DNA from: an uncultured Sulfitobacter sp.
GTDB taxonomy: Bacteria > Pseudomonadota > Alphaproteobacteria > Rhodobacterales > Rhodobacteraceae
Direction of reading: 5' to 3'
Assembly (NCBI RefSeq): GCF_947497275.1
Contig: NZ_CANMFS010000010.1
Coordinates: 51,283 to 115,282, forward strand
Length of the DNA stretch: 64,000 nt
Below the pieces are notes generated by a model. The model saw only the letters and a program-made list of their open reading frames with translations, was not told the origin of the DNA and did no database searches. The position numbers and the translations under genes were made by a program. Shown here one piece after another: positions 9,785 through 19,078 of the stretch. The stretch's first letter is position 1, and every line of letters starts with the position of its first letter.

Positions 9785-11085
9785 GATGTTGCGATGGCCC
9801 CCTGCCCTTTTACAGACGAAGCCAGGTATCTCAGAGGGTGTTGCTCGAATTGGCCGCCCTCGTTCGGCACGGTGTTGTTTGCCTGAGCCATTGCGGATTT
9901 CTGGATCGATTTGTTGAAAAAGGCAGTGATCTCCTGGTACCGGATCCGCGTGTCTTCCAACGTCTGATAGTAGTTGAAAAGCTCTTTCAGCGGGGCGGAG
10001 AAGTCCTTGTGCGCGGCAAGGACAGCCACCAGCGCGCCGAGTGTGATCCGACCTTCGATGACAAAGTACCCACCCAATGAATAAAACAGAAATGGTGTCA
10101 GCGAGGTAAGAAAATTGTTGAGCGCCTTGATGAAGAACTTCAGACGGAAAATCTTCCTGCGGACGTGCTCAAGTTCGCGGAAACTTGCACTAGCGGGAAG
10201 CAGCCCGGCTGGACTGGCTTGGCGTTCGCGCAATTGGTCGCTGAGCTGTCTGCCGAGCTGTCGGACCTCCTTGATCCTTGTGCGTGAAAGGACGTTGACA
10301 CGCCGCTGTAGCTTGGGCAGCAGCACGAGCTGGATTGGCAGCACGCTCAGTGCGGCGGCACCCAACACAGGGTCCTGAACGAACATGAAAAACAGGATCG
10401 TCAAAAGCGTACCGCCTTGAAGGATTGGCAGCGTAAGGACATCTGCCGCGAAACCCCCTATGGGCTCAACTTCCTGTGCGAGGATTGGAACAATTTCGCT
10501 CTGGTTTCGGCAGTCTGGGTCGCCGCGCCATTGCCGATAGACCAGCAGGCGGAAGCGCCTCAGGAAGCGCTCAGCGACATACCCTTTGAAGACATTAAGT
10601 CCGTATTTGTTAAGCCCATTGAGGATGATCGCGAGAAGGTAGAGACCGCAAAGAAACAACAGAAAAACGACCTGATCGACGTCTCGTCCCAATAAGGCAA
10701 CGGGAAAACGATCCGAGTCCAAAGCGTTGTTTACGATCTGCTTTGGCAGTTCGAGAGTCAGATAGAGAATTGGCATCGCGATGAGGCTGAGCACAATCAT
10801 CAATGCCTGCTGCCTTCTGGAGTAGCGCAAGACGGTGCTTAAAAGACTCCCTTCAAGCCCCCGTATGGGTTCAGGGTAAATCGTAGGGGTGTGACGACGC
10901 TTCCAAAGCTTCAGAATGCCGCGAATAGCAAGATATGAGCCGACACTGATCAGCAGCGCGGGGGCCAAGACCAGTATGAGATGAATGAACGGATGCACCC
11001 AGTCTGGAGTGGCATCGTTGTAGTCGTACCCAAAGGCGGCAGCTACGTCGTGTACAAGCAGGTGATACCTGTCCAAGAGTGACAT
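9781..11085 (-). CDS. ABC exporter transmembrane domain protein lacking an ATPase domain
   Basis: About 434 aa. It shows an N-terminal helix (LILVLAPALLISVGSYLAI) and then the six-helix type-1 exporter fold (LIAMPILYLTLELPKQIVNNAL, LFLCGLYLLAIILNGL, LPILQGGTLLTILFFMFV, the long intracellular helix rich in Arg, and SLTPFLFYSLGGYFVIEG). It stops where the linker to a nucleotide-binding domain would begin; no Walker A, ABC signature or Walker B is present here or in the next gene. The start at 11085 is chosen 8 nt after the upstream stop; the longer frame overlaps the cupredoxin gene. Either a stand-alone TMD working with an ATPase elsewhere, or a truncated relic kept by its place in the operon. 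Confidence 0.7.
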   Translation of the reverse strand: MSLLDRYHLLVHDVAAAFGYDYNDATPDWVHPFIHLILVLAPALLISVGSYLAIRGILKLWKRRHTPTIYPEPIRGLEGSLLSTVLRYSRRQQALMIVLSLIAMPILYLTLELPKQIVNNALDSDRFPVALLGRDVDQVVFLLFLCGLYLLAIILNGLNKYGLNVFKGYVAERFLRRFRLLVYRQWRGDPDCRNQSEIVPILAQEVEPIGGFAADVLTLPILQGGTLLTILFFMFVQDPVLGAAALSVLPIQLVLLPKLQRRVNVLSRTRIKEVRQLGRQLSDQLRERQASPAGLLPASASFRELEHVRRKIFRLKFFIKALNNFLTSLTPFLFYSLGGYFVIEGRITLGALVAVLAAHKDFSAPLKELFNYYQTLEDTRIRYQEITAFFNKSIQKSAMAQANNTVPNEGGQFEQHPLRYLASSVKGQGAIATS

Positions 11086-11093
11086 TGAAAAGT

Positions 11094-11627
11094 CTAACCC
11101 TTGGATTTCGGCGCAAGGTGATCGTGCACGATGATGACGCCCCACATGCCCGCCTCCCGGTGGCCGGGGATCAAGCATACGAACTCCAGGTTGGTCATAT
11201 CGGAGAACTCCCAAGTTAACTCGGCATTTTGTCCACTTGGGATTGAGACTGAGTTGGCGCTGTCATGTTGCATATCGGGATGTTCGCGCATCCACTGCTG
11301 GTGTTCAGCGACCTCATCAAAGGAGCCGAGAAAGAACTCATGATCCAATGCGCCAGCATTGCTGATCGCAAACCGGACAACCGATCCCCTTTCGATCTGG
11401 ATCGCGTCCGGCTCGAAAAGCATGTAACCGCTTTCTGTCTCCCTTATGAACACTTCGATCATTCTGTCGATTGAGGAGCCATCACTGGGTTTCCCGATCG
11501 GATCATGGCCAGGCACTTCGAAGGTCCGTGCATGAGGCTGCTGGCCTCTGCCACTGGAAGCGTCCACTGAAAAAGCCGGAAAGAAGAGCGCAACAGCGAT
11601 GGTGGATATTCTTAGGAAATTGATCAT
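11094..11627 (-). CDS. Periplasmic cupredoxin
   Basis: A 177-aa exported protein with a signal peptide (cleavage near VDA-SS) and a plastocyanin/azurin-type fold. Candidate type-1 copper ligands are the His in DHEFFLG and the Cys, His and Met in CLIPGHREAGM close to the C-terminus. A GAGGT ribosome site lies about 6 nt before the ATG. It is very similar in layout to the N-terminal half of the next upstream gene (11729-12445), suggesting duplication. It is likely an electron or copper carrier for the multicopper oxidase. Confidence 0.85.
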   Translation of the reverse strand: MINFLRISTIAVALFFPAFSVDASSGRGQQPHARTFEVPGHDPIGKPSDGSSIDRMIEVFIRETESGYMLFEPDAIQIERGSVVRFAISNAGALDHEFFLGSFDEVAEHQQWMREHPDMQHDSANSVSIPSGQNAELTWEFSDMTNLEFVCLIPGHREAGMWGVIIVHDHLAPKSKG

Positions 11628-11696
11628 GCTCGGCTACCTCCGCAGCGCTTGTTTTTTTGGGATATTCTTGCTTGCCTGGGCCAGGCCGCAGGCGAA

Positions 11697-11720
11697 GGGG
11701 CCGGAGCTCTCCCCGGCCCC
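11697..11720 (-). terminator. GC-rich hairpin after the cupredoxin-CusF gene
   Basis: Perfect 8-bp arms GGGGCCGG and CCGGCCCC with an 8-nt loop begin 8 bp past the stop codon at 11729. No U-tract follows on the minus strand, so it may only attenuate transcription within the operon or protect the RNA end. Confidence 0.5.
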
Positions 11721-11728
11721 ACCGTTCT

Positions 11729-12445
11729 TCACTTCATCTGCGTGACGGTGAGCTTGCCCTTCACCCGGTCGGCAACAAACTCGATGTCCTGACCTTCCGC
11801 CATCTTGGCCACCATCGCCTCATCCGCGCGGAACACCATGGTCATCGCGGGCATATCGAGGTTGACCAGAGGGCCGTGGACGATTGTGACCTTGCCGGCC
11901 TTGGCGTCGATTTTCTTGATGGTCCCGCTCGTGTATTCCACGTCAGCCTGAGCCATCTGCTCACCGACGGCGACCTCACGGTGCATGCCCGATTCGTAGT
12001 GGCCGGGGATCAAGCAAGCGGCTTCGAAAGTACCGGCATTCGCGAATGTCCAGACAACTTCGCCCGAAGCGCCTGCATCGAGGCGGATACGGTTCGGGTC
12101 GTCGTGTTCCATGTCCATCTTGGCCATTTCGATCTTATGCTCGGCGTTGCGTTCGACCGTGTCGAGGACGAATTCATGCTCCAGCTCACCCTTGTTGGTG
12201 ATGTTGAAGCGGATGGTTTCGCCCTCCTTGATCGTCATCGGCTCACTCTCGATCAGCATCTGGCCTTCATCGTTTTCGAGCAAAGTGACATCAATTGTGC
12301 GGTCCACCTTGGCAGCATCACCTGGCATGCCGATCATCATTGCGGCTGGCTTGGCCTCACCGTGCCCGCCATCATGTGCGCCTGCGGCAAATGCTGGTGC
12401 CGAAAGCGCCAATGCGAAGGTTGTCGTCAGAAGTATATTTTTCAT
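11729..12445 (-). CDS. Cupredoxin fused to a CusF-type copper-binding domain
   Basis: About 238 aa from the ATG at 12445, which follows an AGGAC-type ribosome site and opens directly into a signal peptide (KNILLTTTFALALSAPAFA). Residues about 45-165 are a cupredoxin with ligands in LEHEF and CLIPGHYESGM. Residues about 170-238 match CusF/CopK-type metallochaperones (SGTIKKIDAKAGKVTIVHGP...LDMPAMTMVFR, where the W/M-M-x-M set that binds Cu(I) is expected). The fusion would combine a redox copper site with a Cu(I) chaperone able to feed the CusAB pump. It follows the multicopper oxidase gene by 46 bp in the same operon. Confidence 0.88.
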   Translation of the reverse strand: MKNILLTTTFALALSAPAFAAGAHDGGHGEAKPAAMMIGMPGDAAKVDRTIDVTLLENDEGQMLIESEPMTIKEGETIRFNITNKGELEHEFVLDTVERNAEHKIEMAKMDMEHDDPNRIRLDAGASGEVVWTFANAGTFEAACLIPGHYESGMHREVAVGEQMAQADVEYTSGTIKKIDAKAGKVTIVHGPLVNLDMPAMTMVFRADEAMVAKMAEGQDIEFVADRVKGKLTVTQMK

Positions 12446-12491
12446 TTCTTTGTCCTGTAGGTTGGTTTGGTTGGTTGAAACGAAGGGCCTC

Positions 12492-13850
12492 TCAGCCCTT
12501 CGAGGTTGGTTTCGGTGTGAGAATGGTCTTGGGGCTGTTGTTGGAGGCAAATTCGGGCAACTCGCCTGTCCATTCGTAGGCCATCTCGCCCGGAGGGTTC
12601 TCGTACCAGCCGGGATCGGAGTAATCGTCCGCGTCGATGCCGTCCCGCACCTTTACGACCGAAAACATGCCACCCATCTCTATCGGTCCGTAAGGACCCC
12701 AGCCCGTCATCATCGGGATGGTATTGTCAGGCAGCGGCATTTCCATCTTTGCCATGTCCCCCATACCGGACATGCCCATGGGCATGTATTCCGGCTGGAA
12801 CTGACGTATTTTCTGGGTCAGTGGCTTCTTGTTCACCCCGATGAACGTCGGCACGTCGTGGCCCATAGCATTCATGGTGTGGTGAGACTTGTGGCAATGG
12901 ATTGCCCAATCGCCCAGGTGATCGGCGACAAATTCATAGGCGCGCATTGCGCCCACGGGGATGTCGATGCTGACCTCCGGCCACTGTGCCTCGGGTGGTA
13001 CCCAGCCGCCGTCCGTGCAGGTGACCTTGAAGTCATAGCCATGCATGTGGATCGGGTGGTTTGTCATCGTGAGGTTCCCAACCCGCACACGCACCTTGTC
13101 GCCCTTGTTGACCACCAGTGGGTCGATGTCGGGAAAGATCCTGCTGTTCCAGGTCCACAGGTTGAAATCCGTCATGGTCATGATGCGCGGTACATATGTG
13201 CCGGGATCGATGTCGAAGGCATTCAGCATGATCAGGAAATCACGATCCACAGGCATGAATGTGGGATCCTTGGGGTGGACCACGAACATGCCCATCATCC
13301 CCATCGCCATCTGGGCCATTTCATCGCCGTGGGGGTGGTACATGAACGTACCGGACTTCACCAAATCGAATTCGTAGATGAACGTTTTCCCCGGCGGAAT
13401 GCTGGGATGGCTCAATCCGGAGACCCCATCCATGCCCGAGGGGAGAATGAGCCCGTGCCAGTGGACCGTCGTGCCTTCGGGTAATTTATTGGTGACGTAG
13501 ATCCGGACCCGGTCGCCTTCGACCGCTTCGATCGTTGGACCCGTTGACTGGCCGTTATAGCCCCACAAATGCGCGATCATGCCGTCGGCAAGTTCGCGTT
13601 CTACCGGTTCGGCCACGAGATGAAATTCCTTCACCCCGTTGTTCATCCGGTGCGGCAGGGTCCACCCATTCAACGTGACGACAGGCGTGTAGTCCGGCCC
13701 GGAATTGGGACGCGCCGTGATAGCCGTTGCCGCACTGTCCATCTGCGCGGCTTCCGGCAACCCCATATTCAGGGTTTGACCCCAGGCTTTTGAACTAACC
13801 AGCGTTGCACCTGCAGCGCCGGCTCCGAGTAATTGACGTCTGTTTAACAT
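12492..13850 (-). CDS. Multicopper oxidase, Tat-type signal
   Basis: A 452-aa periplasmic oxidase, probably oxidising Cu(I) to the less toxic Cu(II). A twin-arginine-like leader (NRRQLLGAGAAGATLV) opens it. All four copper-binding blocks are visible: HWHG (about residue 152), HPHGDEM, HPIHMHG, and the T1-region HCHKSHH. A Met-rich stretch (MPMGMSGMGDMAKMEM) near residue 365 could bind Cu(I). An AGGAAA ribosome site sits 4 nt before the ATG. It is 11 bp downstream of the TolC-like gene and is distinct from the second oxidase at 26408-27847. Confidence 0.92.
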   Translation of the reverse strand: MLNRRQLLGAGAAGATLVSSKAWGQTLNMGLPEAAQMDSAATAITARPNSGPDYTPVVTLNGWTLPHRMNNGVKEFHLVAEPVERELADGMIAHLWGYNGQSTGPTIEAVEGDRVRIYVTNKLPEGTTVHWHGLILPSGMDGVSGLSHPSIPPGKTFIYEFDLVKSGTFMYHPHGDEMAQMAMGMMGMFVVHPKDPTFMPVDRDFLIMLNAFDIDPGTYVPRIMTMTDFNLWTWNSRIFPDIDPLVVNKGDKVRVRVGNLTMTNHPIHMHGYDFKVTCTDGGWVPPEAQWPEVSIDIPVGAMRAYEFVADHLGDWAIHCHKSHHTMNAMGHDVPTFIGVNKKPLTQKIRQFQPEYMPMGMSGMGDMAKMEMPLPDNTIPMMTGWGPYGPIEMGGMFSVVKVRDGIDADDYSDPGWYENPPGEMAYEWTGELPEFASNNSPKTILTPKPTSKG

Positions 13851-13861
13851 GTCATTTCCTT

Positions 13862-15325
13862 TCAGTGTCCTGCGCCGCCACCGGCGGCAAGTGTTGCGCC
13901 CTCTCCACCAGCACCACCACCGCCGCCTTCACCGCCATAGATCGCAGCGGTCAGGTCAGCTTGTGCCATGTAAAATTCGCGTTTCGCATTTGCCGCTTCC
14001 AGTGATGCGCCAAGTTTCTCGCGCACGTCTGTCAGCAGCTCGAATGTGTTGGTGATCATGCCGTTATAAGACAGCAGCCCCTCTTCTTCGACGGTCGTGC
14101 GTAGCGGTACCAGAATGTCGCGATAATGCCGGGCGATCTTGTATGCAGCATGATAAGAGGCTTCAGCACCTCGCGCTTCGGACCGCACATTGACGGCCTT
14201 CTCCGCAAGCACGTTGGCCGCTTGTAGGTAAGACAACTCCGCCTTGCGCATCCGGGCCTTGCCGGTGTCGTAGATCGGGATTGCGAACTCTACTTCCACC
14301 TGAGGGGTGGTTACTGTCTTCGTTTCTCCGTCCTCAATTTCCCGCTCCGCCTCGAATCCAGCGATGAATTCGAGATCACTGACGATACGGGTCTGATCAG
14401 TCAGACCGAACGCCTTGGCCTGCGCTTCCAAGCCGAGTTTTGCAACACGCAGATCAACCCTGTTTCGGAGCGCCTTCGCCTCGATGTCAGTCACACGGCC
14501 GACGGAACGCGGCAGCGCAGGAAGGGCATCGGGCACATAATAATCGACTTCGGTGCCCCACAGCCCCATGAGCCTCGTCAGCTGCTCTTTGGACCGAGTA
14601 GCATTCAAGCGTGCCTGAGCAAGCTGTCCGGCGAGTTCGGCATTGAACGCTTGTTCGCGGGCCTGCCCAGCTTTGTTAAGTGCGCCGGTCTCGCCCAACC
14701 TCATCGCCAGTTCCGAGCCGGCGTCAGAGGTCGCTTTCGCACGGCTCAGATAGCTCACAGCCTCGAAGGCGGCTACGGCATCGACCCATGCCTTTCGCGT
14801 CTGATTGGCCAGTGCGAGTGTGTCGTCCACGGCGCTAAGCTGAGCTTGCCGGAAGGTTGCGTCAGCAATGGCCATACGTTGTTTGCGAGTGGTCGCATCG
14901 AGTATGTTCGACCGGATAAGGCCCTCGATCGCCCTGTAGGCACCGAGCTCGGGTGCACCGATACCCAAGACACCGATCGCGACGATCGGATTTTCCGGGG
15001 TCGATTGCTGCCAGGCCTCGGCAGCGGACAGGCCGACGTTTGCGTAGGAAGCTTGCAGCCCCTTATTGTTCAGAAGGGCGACCTGAACGGCGGTGTCCGC
15101 CGATATGGTCTTGCGGTGCACCATCGCATGCACCTGCTTTTTCAAAGCCTCGTTCTCAGCCTGCGTTTCGGCAAAGGCCGTCCGTTTGCCGATGGCCGGT
15201 GTGACCTGGTTGGAAATGTTGGCGAAGCCGGCTTTCGGTTCCGTGTAGATGCCCGGTACAGCGGTAGCGCAGGCACCCAAAATTAACGGGAAGCCAAATA
15301 TCAATGGAAATTTCGATACCCGCAT
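13862..15325 (-). CDS. TolC-family outer-membrane efflux lipoprotein (CusC-like)
   Basis: About 487 aa from the ATG at 15325, chosen because it starts at the signal peptide with lipobox LILGAC and overlaps the preceding stop (TGATG). Long amphipathic helices rich in Ala, Glu and Arg with two internal OEP-type repeats fit a TolC-like channel; the C-terminus is Gly-rich and ends in His. It is the most likely outer-membrane partner for the CusAB pump encoded about 6 kb away on the opposite strand, because no other TolC gene is in the window. Confidence 0.85.
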   Translation of the reverse strand: MRVSKFPLIFGFPLILGACATAVPGIYTEPKAGFANISNQVTPAIGKRTAFAETQAENEALKKQVHAMVHRKTISADTAVQVALLNNKGLQASYANVGLSAAEAWQQSTPENPIVAIGVLGIGAPELGAYRAIEGLIRSNILDATTRKQRMAIADATFRQAQLSAVDDTLALANQTRKAWVDAVAAFEAVSYLSRAKATSDAGSELAMRLGETGALNKAGQAREQAFNAELAGQLAQARLNATRSKEQLTRLMGLWGTEVDYYVPDALPALPRSVGRVTDIEAKALRNRVDLRVAKLGLEAQAKAFGLTDQTRIVSDLEFIAGFEAEREIEDGETKTVTTPQVEVEFAIPIYDTGKARMRKAELSYLQAANVLAEKAVNVRSEARGAEASYHAAYKIARHYRDILVPLRTTVEEEGLLSYNGMITNTFELLTDVREKLGASLEAANAKREFYMAQADLTAAIYGGEGGGGGAGGEGATLAAGGGAGH

Positions 15326-15546
15326 CAGTTGCCCTCCGTCTGCTCTTGATTGACGGAACGCCAATCACGGGGGCCGGTCGGACCACGATAGGTGTAGCCG
15401 GCCAATGGATCTTGATAGCTGATCGGAGACGAAACAGTCGCGTTGACGACAGCCTGTTGTGTCGCAACGGAGGGCAAGGGGGTAGGCTCATAGGCACATG
15501 CGCCAAGCGCGAGGGCCGAAGCCCCCATAATTAGATGGATTTTCAT
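15325..15546 (-). CDS. Small exported lipoprotein before the TolC gene
   Basis: A 73-aa protein starting at 15546 with a lipoprotein signal (MKIHLIMGASALALGAC); the longer reading frame upstream has no signal. The mature part is Pro/Thr/Ser-rich with YQDPLAGYTYRGPTGPRDWRS. Its stop overlaps the start of the TolC-like gene, so the two are co-translated. I do not recognise a family; a role as an accessory lipoprotein of the efflux complex is inference. Confidence 0.65.
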   Translation of the reverse strand: MKIHLIMGASALALGACAYEPTPLPSVATQQAVVNATVSSPISYQDPLAGYTYRGPTGPRDWRSVNQEQTEGN

Positions 15547-15619
15547 GAAGGTAACCTGATTGATGAACGCTGTCTCACGCAGGGTCTGCGCAAGGCTCAC
15601 ACCCGATTGGGGCGCCGTT

Positions 15620-16033
15620 TCAGATCAGTAATCGAGGGGGCCGCAGAAGCCCTGATGTTTCGACGGAATGCGTCTGACCGTCCAGAATGACATATTCCCT
15701 TGTACCAACCGGCTCTGCTCTGACCTTGGTATCTTCGAGGAATACGGCAGAAATACAGATGCCGTTGCAACATTCATCGGGCTGCTGCTTTTCGCCATCT
15801 TCGCCGGGCACTGCAATGACGATATCGCTTACGACCTTGTGGTTTGGTTGCGCGTGATGCGCATCACTTCCAGATTCATGCGCTTCAGCGACACCAACAG
15901 ACTTGGCTTGATGCCCGTCATGCATACCAGACGCTGCATGAGCGGCAGATGGTGGTGAAAACACCAATGCTAACGCAAACGCAAAGCACGTAAACGCTTT
16001 CATCCAGCATGATATGAAAACTCGAAAGCTCAT
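15620..16033 (-). CDS. Exported His/Cys-containing protein of unknown function
   Basis: About 137 aa from the ATG at 16033 (a later ATG at 16003 would still keep the signal peptide KAFTCFAFALALVF...AHA). The mature N-terminus is His-rich (MHDGHQ, AHESGSDAHHAQPNH) and a C-x-x-x-C site with a double Cys (ECCNGIC) lies mid-protein. This pattern fits a periplasmic metal-binding protein of the CopL-like group seen twice more in the island. It is the first gene of the minus-strand run leading through the TolC lipoprotein and multicopper oxidase. A possible promoter with TTGACT and GATATC lies just upstream. The function is not established. Confidence 0.55.
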   Translation of the reverse strand: MSFRVFISCWMKAFTCFAFALALVFSPPSAAHAASGMHDGHQAKSVGVAEAHESGSDAHHAQPNHKVVSDIVIAVPGEDGEKQQPDECCNGICISAVFLEDTKVRAEPVGTREYVILDGQTHSVETSGLLRPPRLLI

Positions 16034-16210
16034 GCCCAAGATATCGGATACCGAAGCAATTCAGTCAATCCGTACTGCGCAGGAAGGTTTGTCGCTTTTT
16101 TGTGTAACAGGCGAGATACTGCCGTTGCCGTGAAAACTGGTACATATCAGAAACATATTCAAATCCAATGCCTCGCCGCGCTCAGAGAAGCGTTTCCGAC
16201 GCGTCTTGTG

Positions 16211-16420
16211 CTACTGAACTTCAGCCAGTTTCTCAGAGCTATAGCCCGCATCGGTGATCGCTGCGGCCAATGCGCCTTCATTCAAGCTGCTGTCAACATC
16301 GACGATACGTGCAGTCAGATCGCACGAAACCGTCGCGGCTGGGTCGGCAGCCGTGATGGCCTTTTGGATGGAAGCGGAACAATGGCCGCAACTCATGTTT
16401 GGCACGCTGAATCTGATCAT
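16211..16420 (-). CDS. copZ: CopZ-type copper chaperone (single HMA domain)
   Basis: A 69-aa cytoplasmic HMA domain with the Cu(I)-binding MSCGHC motif (C11, C14). It carries Cu(I) to the CopA ATPase and possibly to CueR. It is divergently transcribed from copA (16558), and each gene has its own MerR-type promoter in the 137-bp gap. The ATG at 16420 follows an AGGAGA ribosome site. Confidence 0.93.
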   Translation of the reverse strand: MIRFSVPNMSCGHCSASIQKAITAADPAATVSCDLTARIVDVDSSLNEGALAAAITDAGYSSEKLAEVQ

Positions 16421-16442
16421 CGCAATCTCCTTTACCGACGTT

Positions 16443-16474
16443 GATGTAGGACGTTCCTACGCGGGAAGGTCAAT
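16443..16474 (-). promoter_or_regulatory. MerR/CueR-type promoter of copZ
   Basis: Read on the minus strand, TTGACC (16474-16469) is followed after 19-20 bp by CTACAT/TACATC. The spacer holds the dyad TTCC...GGAA (TTCCCGCGTAGGAA). It lies 22 bp before the copZ ATG and back to back with the copA promoter, so one regulator could control both. Confidence 0.75.
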
Positions 16475-16500
16475 GGGTCAAAACTTTTTCTGCATACCTG

Positions 16501-16531
16501 TTGACCTTCCAGTTACTGGAGGCACCATCTA
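16501..16531 (+). promoter_or_regulatory. MerR/CueR-type promoter of the two-HMA copA
   Basis: TTGACC (16501-16506), 19-bp spacer with dyad TTCCAGTTACTGGA, and CATCTA as a weak -10 (16526-16531). The copA ATG is 27 bp downstream with AAGGAGA as ribosome site. Confidence 0.85.
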
Positions 16532-16557
16532 GTTAACATCAAAACAAGGAGATTCTC

Positions 16558-19065
16558 ATGTCGGACCCGCAAAGCCTTCGGCTTGCCCTGCAAAACATGT
16601 CCTGCGCTTCCTGCGTCGGGCGCGTGGAACGTGGCCTCATGGCTCTGCCGGGGGTCAGCGATGTCCGCGTCAATCTTGCCAATGAGACCGTTCAGGCACA
16701 GGTCGACACACTTGCTCGCATCGCCGATATCGTCACGACTCTTCAGGAAATCGGCTACCCTGCGCGGACTCGAAGTGTACGTCTGAACGTCACATCCATG
16801 TCCTGTGCCTCGTGCGTCGGTCGGGTGGATAAGGCACTAACAGCGCTGCCGGGTGTAACGGACGTGAATGTCAATTTGGCCTCGGAAACCGCAACCGTGA
16901 CCTATGCTGAAGGCGCGGTAAATCTGGCCGATCTGCTCAAGGCGGCGGCGGATGCGGGGTATCCGGCAGAGCCTGTAGAGGACACGACGGCAGAAGACCG
17001 CACCACCCGCAAGGAGGGCGAGGCTCGGATGCTGGCCCGAAAGACGATGCTGGCGGCGGCATTCGCCCTGCCGGTGTTTCTGATGGAAATGGGTGCGCAT
17101 CTGATTCCAGGCATGCACGGTCTGATTGGCGACACGATCGGCCACCAGTCCAGCTGGATGATTCAGTTCGTGCTCACCTCTGTGGTGCTGTTCGGACCCG
17201 GCCGCAGCTTCTACATCAAAGGCTTTCCGGCACTCCTGAAAGGCGCGCCGGACATGAACAGCCTTGTCGCGGTTGGCACATCGGCGGCCTACATCTATTC
17301 ACTTGTGGCACTTTTCGCACCGACGCTGCTGCCTGCGGGATCGCGCGCGGTCTATTTCGAGGCGGCGGCGGTCATCGTGGTGTTAATCCTTTTGGGTCGC
17401 TGGCTGGAGGCCCGTGCCAAGGGCCGGACCGGAGCTGCGATCCAGAAACTGATGGGCCTTCAGGCAAAGACGGCCCGGGTGCTGGTGGACGGGGAGCCGC
17501 AGGATGTGGCCATCGACCGCATCGTCGCTGGCGACATTGTGATCGTGCGTCCGGGCGAACGGATTGCTGTCGACGGTGACGTGACCGACGGCAGCGCCCG
17601 TATCGATGAAAGCATGATCACCGGCGAACCGGTCCCAGTGGCAAAGGCAGTCGGAGATTCGGTGACCGGGGGCACCGTCAACGGCAGCGGCGCGTTTCAG
17701 TTCCGCGCCACCCGCGTCGGCGCGGACACCACCCTGGCCCAAATCATCCGCATGGTCGAAGAGGCTCAGGGCGCCAAACTGCCGATCCAAGGGCTGGTGG
17801 ACCGGATCACGCTCTGGTTCGTGCCCGCGGTGATGGCCATGGCACTCTTGACGGTGATCGTCTGGCTGCTGGTCGGTCCTTCACCGGCGCTGTCCTATGC
17901 GCTGGTAGCCGGCGTGTCGGTGCTGATCATCGCGTGTCCCTGCGCAATGGGGCTAGCAACGCCGACCTCGATCATGGTCGGCACGGGACGTGCCGCCGAG
18001 ATGGGCGTGCTCTTTCGCAAGGGCGACGCGTTGCAGCAGCTATCCAGCGTTGATGTTGTGGCGCTGGACAAGACCGGAACGGTGACCCAGGGCCGCCCGG
18101 AACTGACCGATCTCGTGCTTGTGGACAGCTTTGACCGCACCGAGGTGCTGGCGCTTGTTGCCGCTGTCGAAGCACAATCAGAACACCCGATTGCAGAGGC
18201 AATCGTGCGCGCGGCAAAGGTCGAAGGCGTCGCGCGGCATGACGCCAAGCATTTTGAATCCATCACCGGCCACGGCGTGCGGGCAAAAGTGGCGGGCCGC
18301 GAGGTGCTTGTCGGGGCCGACCGCCTGATGATCCGCGAAGGGCTGGACATCGGCCCACTGGCCCGCGATGAACGCCGCCTAGCCGAAAAGGGCCGGACCG
18401 CGCTGTTCGCGGCCATCGACGGGCGCGTGGCCGCCGTGATCGCAGTGGCCGACCCGGTGAAACCGTCGAGCGCGGCGGCGATCGGCGCGCTGCACGATCT
18501 GGGTCTGAAGGTCGCGATGATCACTGGTGACAAACGCGAGACGGCGAATGCTATCGCCCGCGAGATCGGAATCGACCATGTGATCGCGGGCGTGTTGCCC
18601 CACGGCAAGGTGGCGGCGCTGGACGACTTGCGCAGGGACGGCATGCGTATCGCGTTTGTCGGCGACGGCATCAACGATGCGCCGGCCCTCGCCCATGCGG
18701 ATGTCGGCATCGCCATCGGAACCGGTACCGACGTGGCCATTGAATCCGCTGATGTGGTACTGATGTCCGGCGATCTGCGCGGCGTGGTGAACGCGCTGGA
18801 AGTGTCGCGGCGCACGATGCGCAACATCCGCCAGAACCTGTTCTGGGCCTTCGGCTACAACGTGGCCCTCATTCCGGTGGCGGCGGGGCTGCTCTACCCG
18901 GTGTCGGGCCTGCTCCTGTCGCCGGTGCTGGCTGCTGGCGCAATGGCACTCAGCTCCGTCTTCGTACTGACAAATGCGCTGCGGCTGCGCCGGGTTCGCC
19001 CCGCGATGGATGAAGCGACGGCCTCCGCCTCGAACAACACCCTGTCCCCCGCCCCTGCCGAGTGA
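16558..19065 (+). CDS. copA: Cu(I)-translocating P1B-1 ATPase with two HMA domains
   Basis: An 835-aa inner-membrane Cu(I) exporter. Two tandem HMA domains carry MSCASC (residues about 14-19 and 81-86). The core has the CPC motif IIACPCAMG (about 460), DKTGT (about 504), HP and the hinge [16 protein letters not shown]. The last helices end with [14 protein letters not shown]. It lies divergent from copZ and 13 bp before cueR, an ordinary copper-homeostasis arrangement. It differs from the YHS/HMBD-type ATPase at 98-2425 in both N-terminus and overall sequence. Confidence 0.97.
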   Translation: MSDPQSLRLALQNMSCASCVGRVERGLMALPGVSDVRVNLANETVQAQVDTLARIADIVTTLQEIGYPARTRSVRLNVTSMSCASCVGRVDKALTALPGVTDVNVNLASETATVTYAEGAVNLADLLKAAADAGYPAEPVEDTTAEDRTTRKEGEARMLARKTMLAAAFALPVFLMEMGAHLIPGMHGLIGDTIGHQSSWMIQFVLTSVVLFGPGRSFYIKGFPALLKGAPDMNSLVAVGTSAAYIYSLVALFAPTLLPAGSRAVYFEAAAVIVVLILLGRWLEARAKGRTGAAIQKLMGLQAKTARVLVDGEPQDVAIDRIVAGDIVIVRPGERIAVDGDVTDGSARIDESMITGEPVPVAKAVGDSVTGGTVNGSGAFQFRATRVGADTTLAQIIRMVEEAQGAKLPIQGLVDRITLWFVPAVMAMALLTVIVWLLVGPSPALSYALVAGVSVLIIACPCAMGLATPTSIMVGTGRAAEMGVLFRKGDALQQLSSVDVVALDKTGTVTQGRPELTDLVLVDSFDRTEVLALVAAVEAQSEHPIAEAIVRAAKVEGVARHDAKHFESITGHGVRAKVAGREVLVGADRLMIREGLDIGPLARDERRLAEKGRTALFAAIDGRVAAVIAVADPVKPSSAAAIGALHDLGLKVAMITGDKRETANAIAREIGIDHVIAGVLPHGKVAALDDLRRDGMRIAFVGDGINDAPALAHADVGIAIGTGTDVAIESADVVLMSGDLRGVVNALEVSRRTMRNIRQNLFWAFGYNVALIPVAAGLLYPVSGLLLSPVLAAGAMALSSVFVLTNALRLRRVRPAMDEATASASNNTLSPAPAE

Positions 19066-19078
19066 AAAGGAGAATAAA

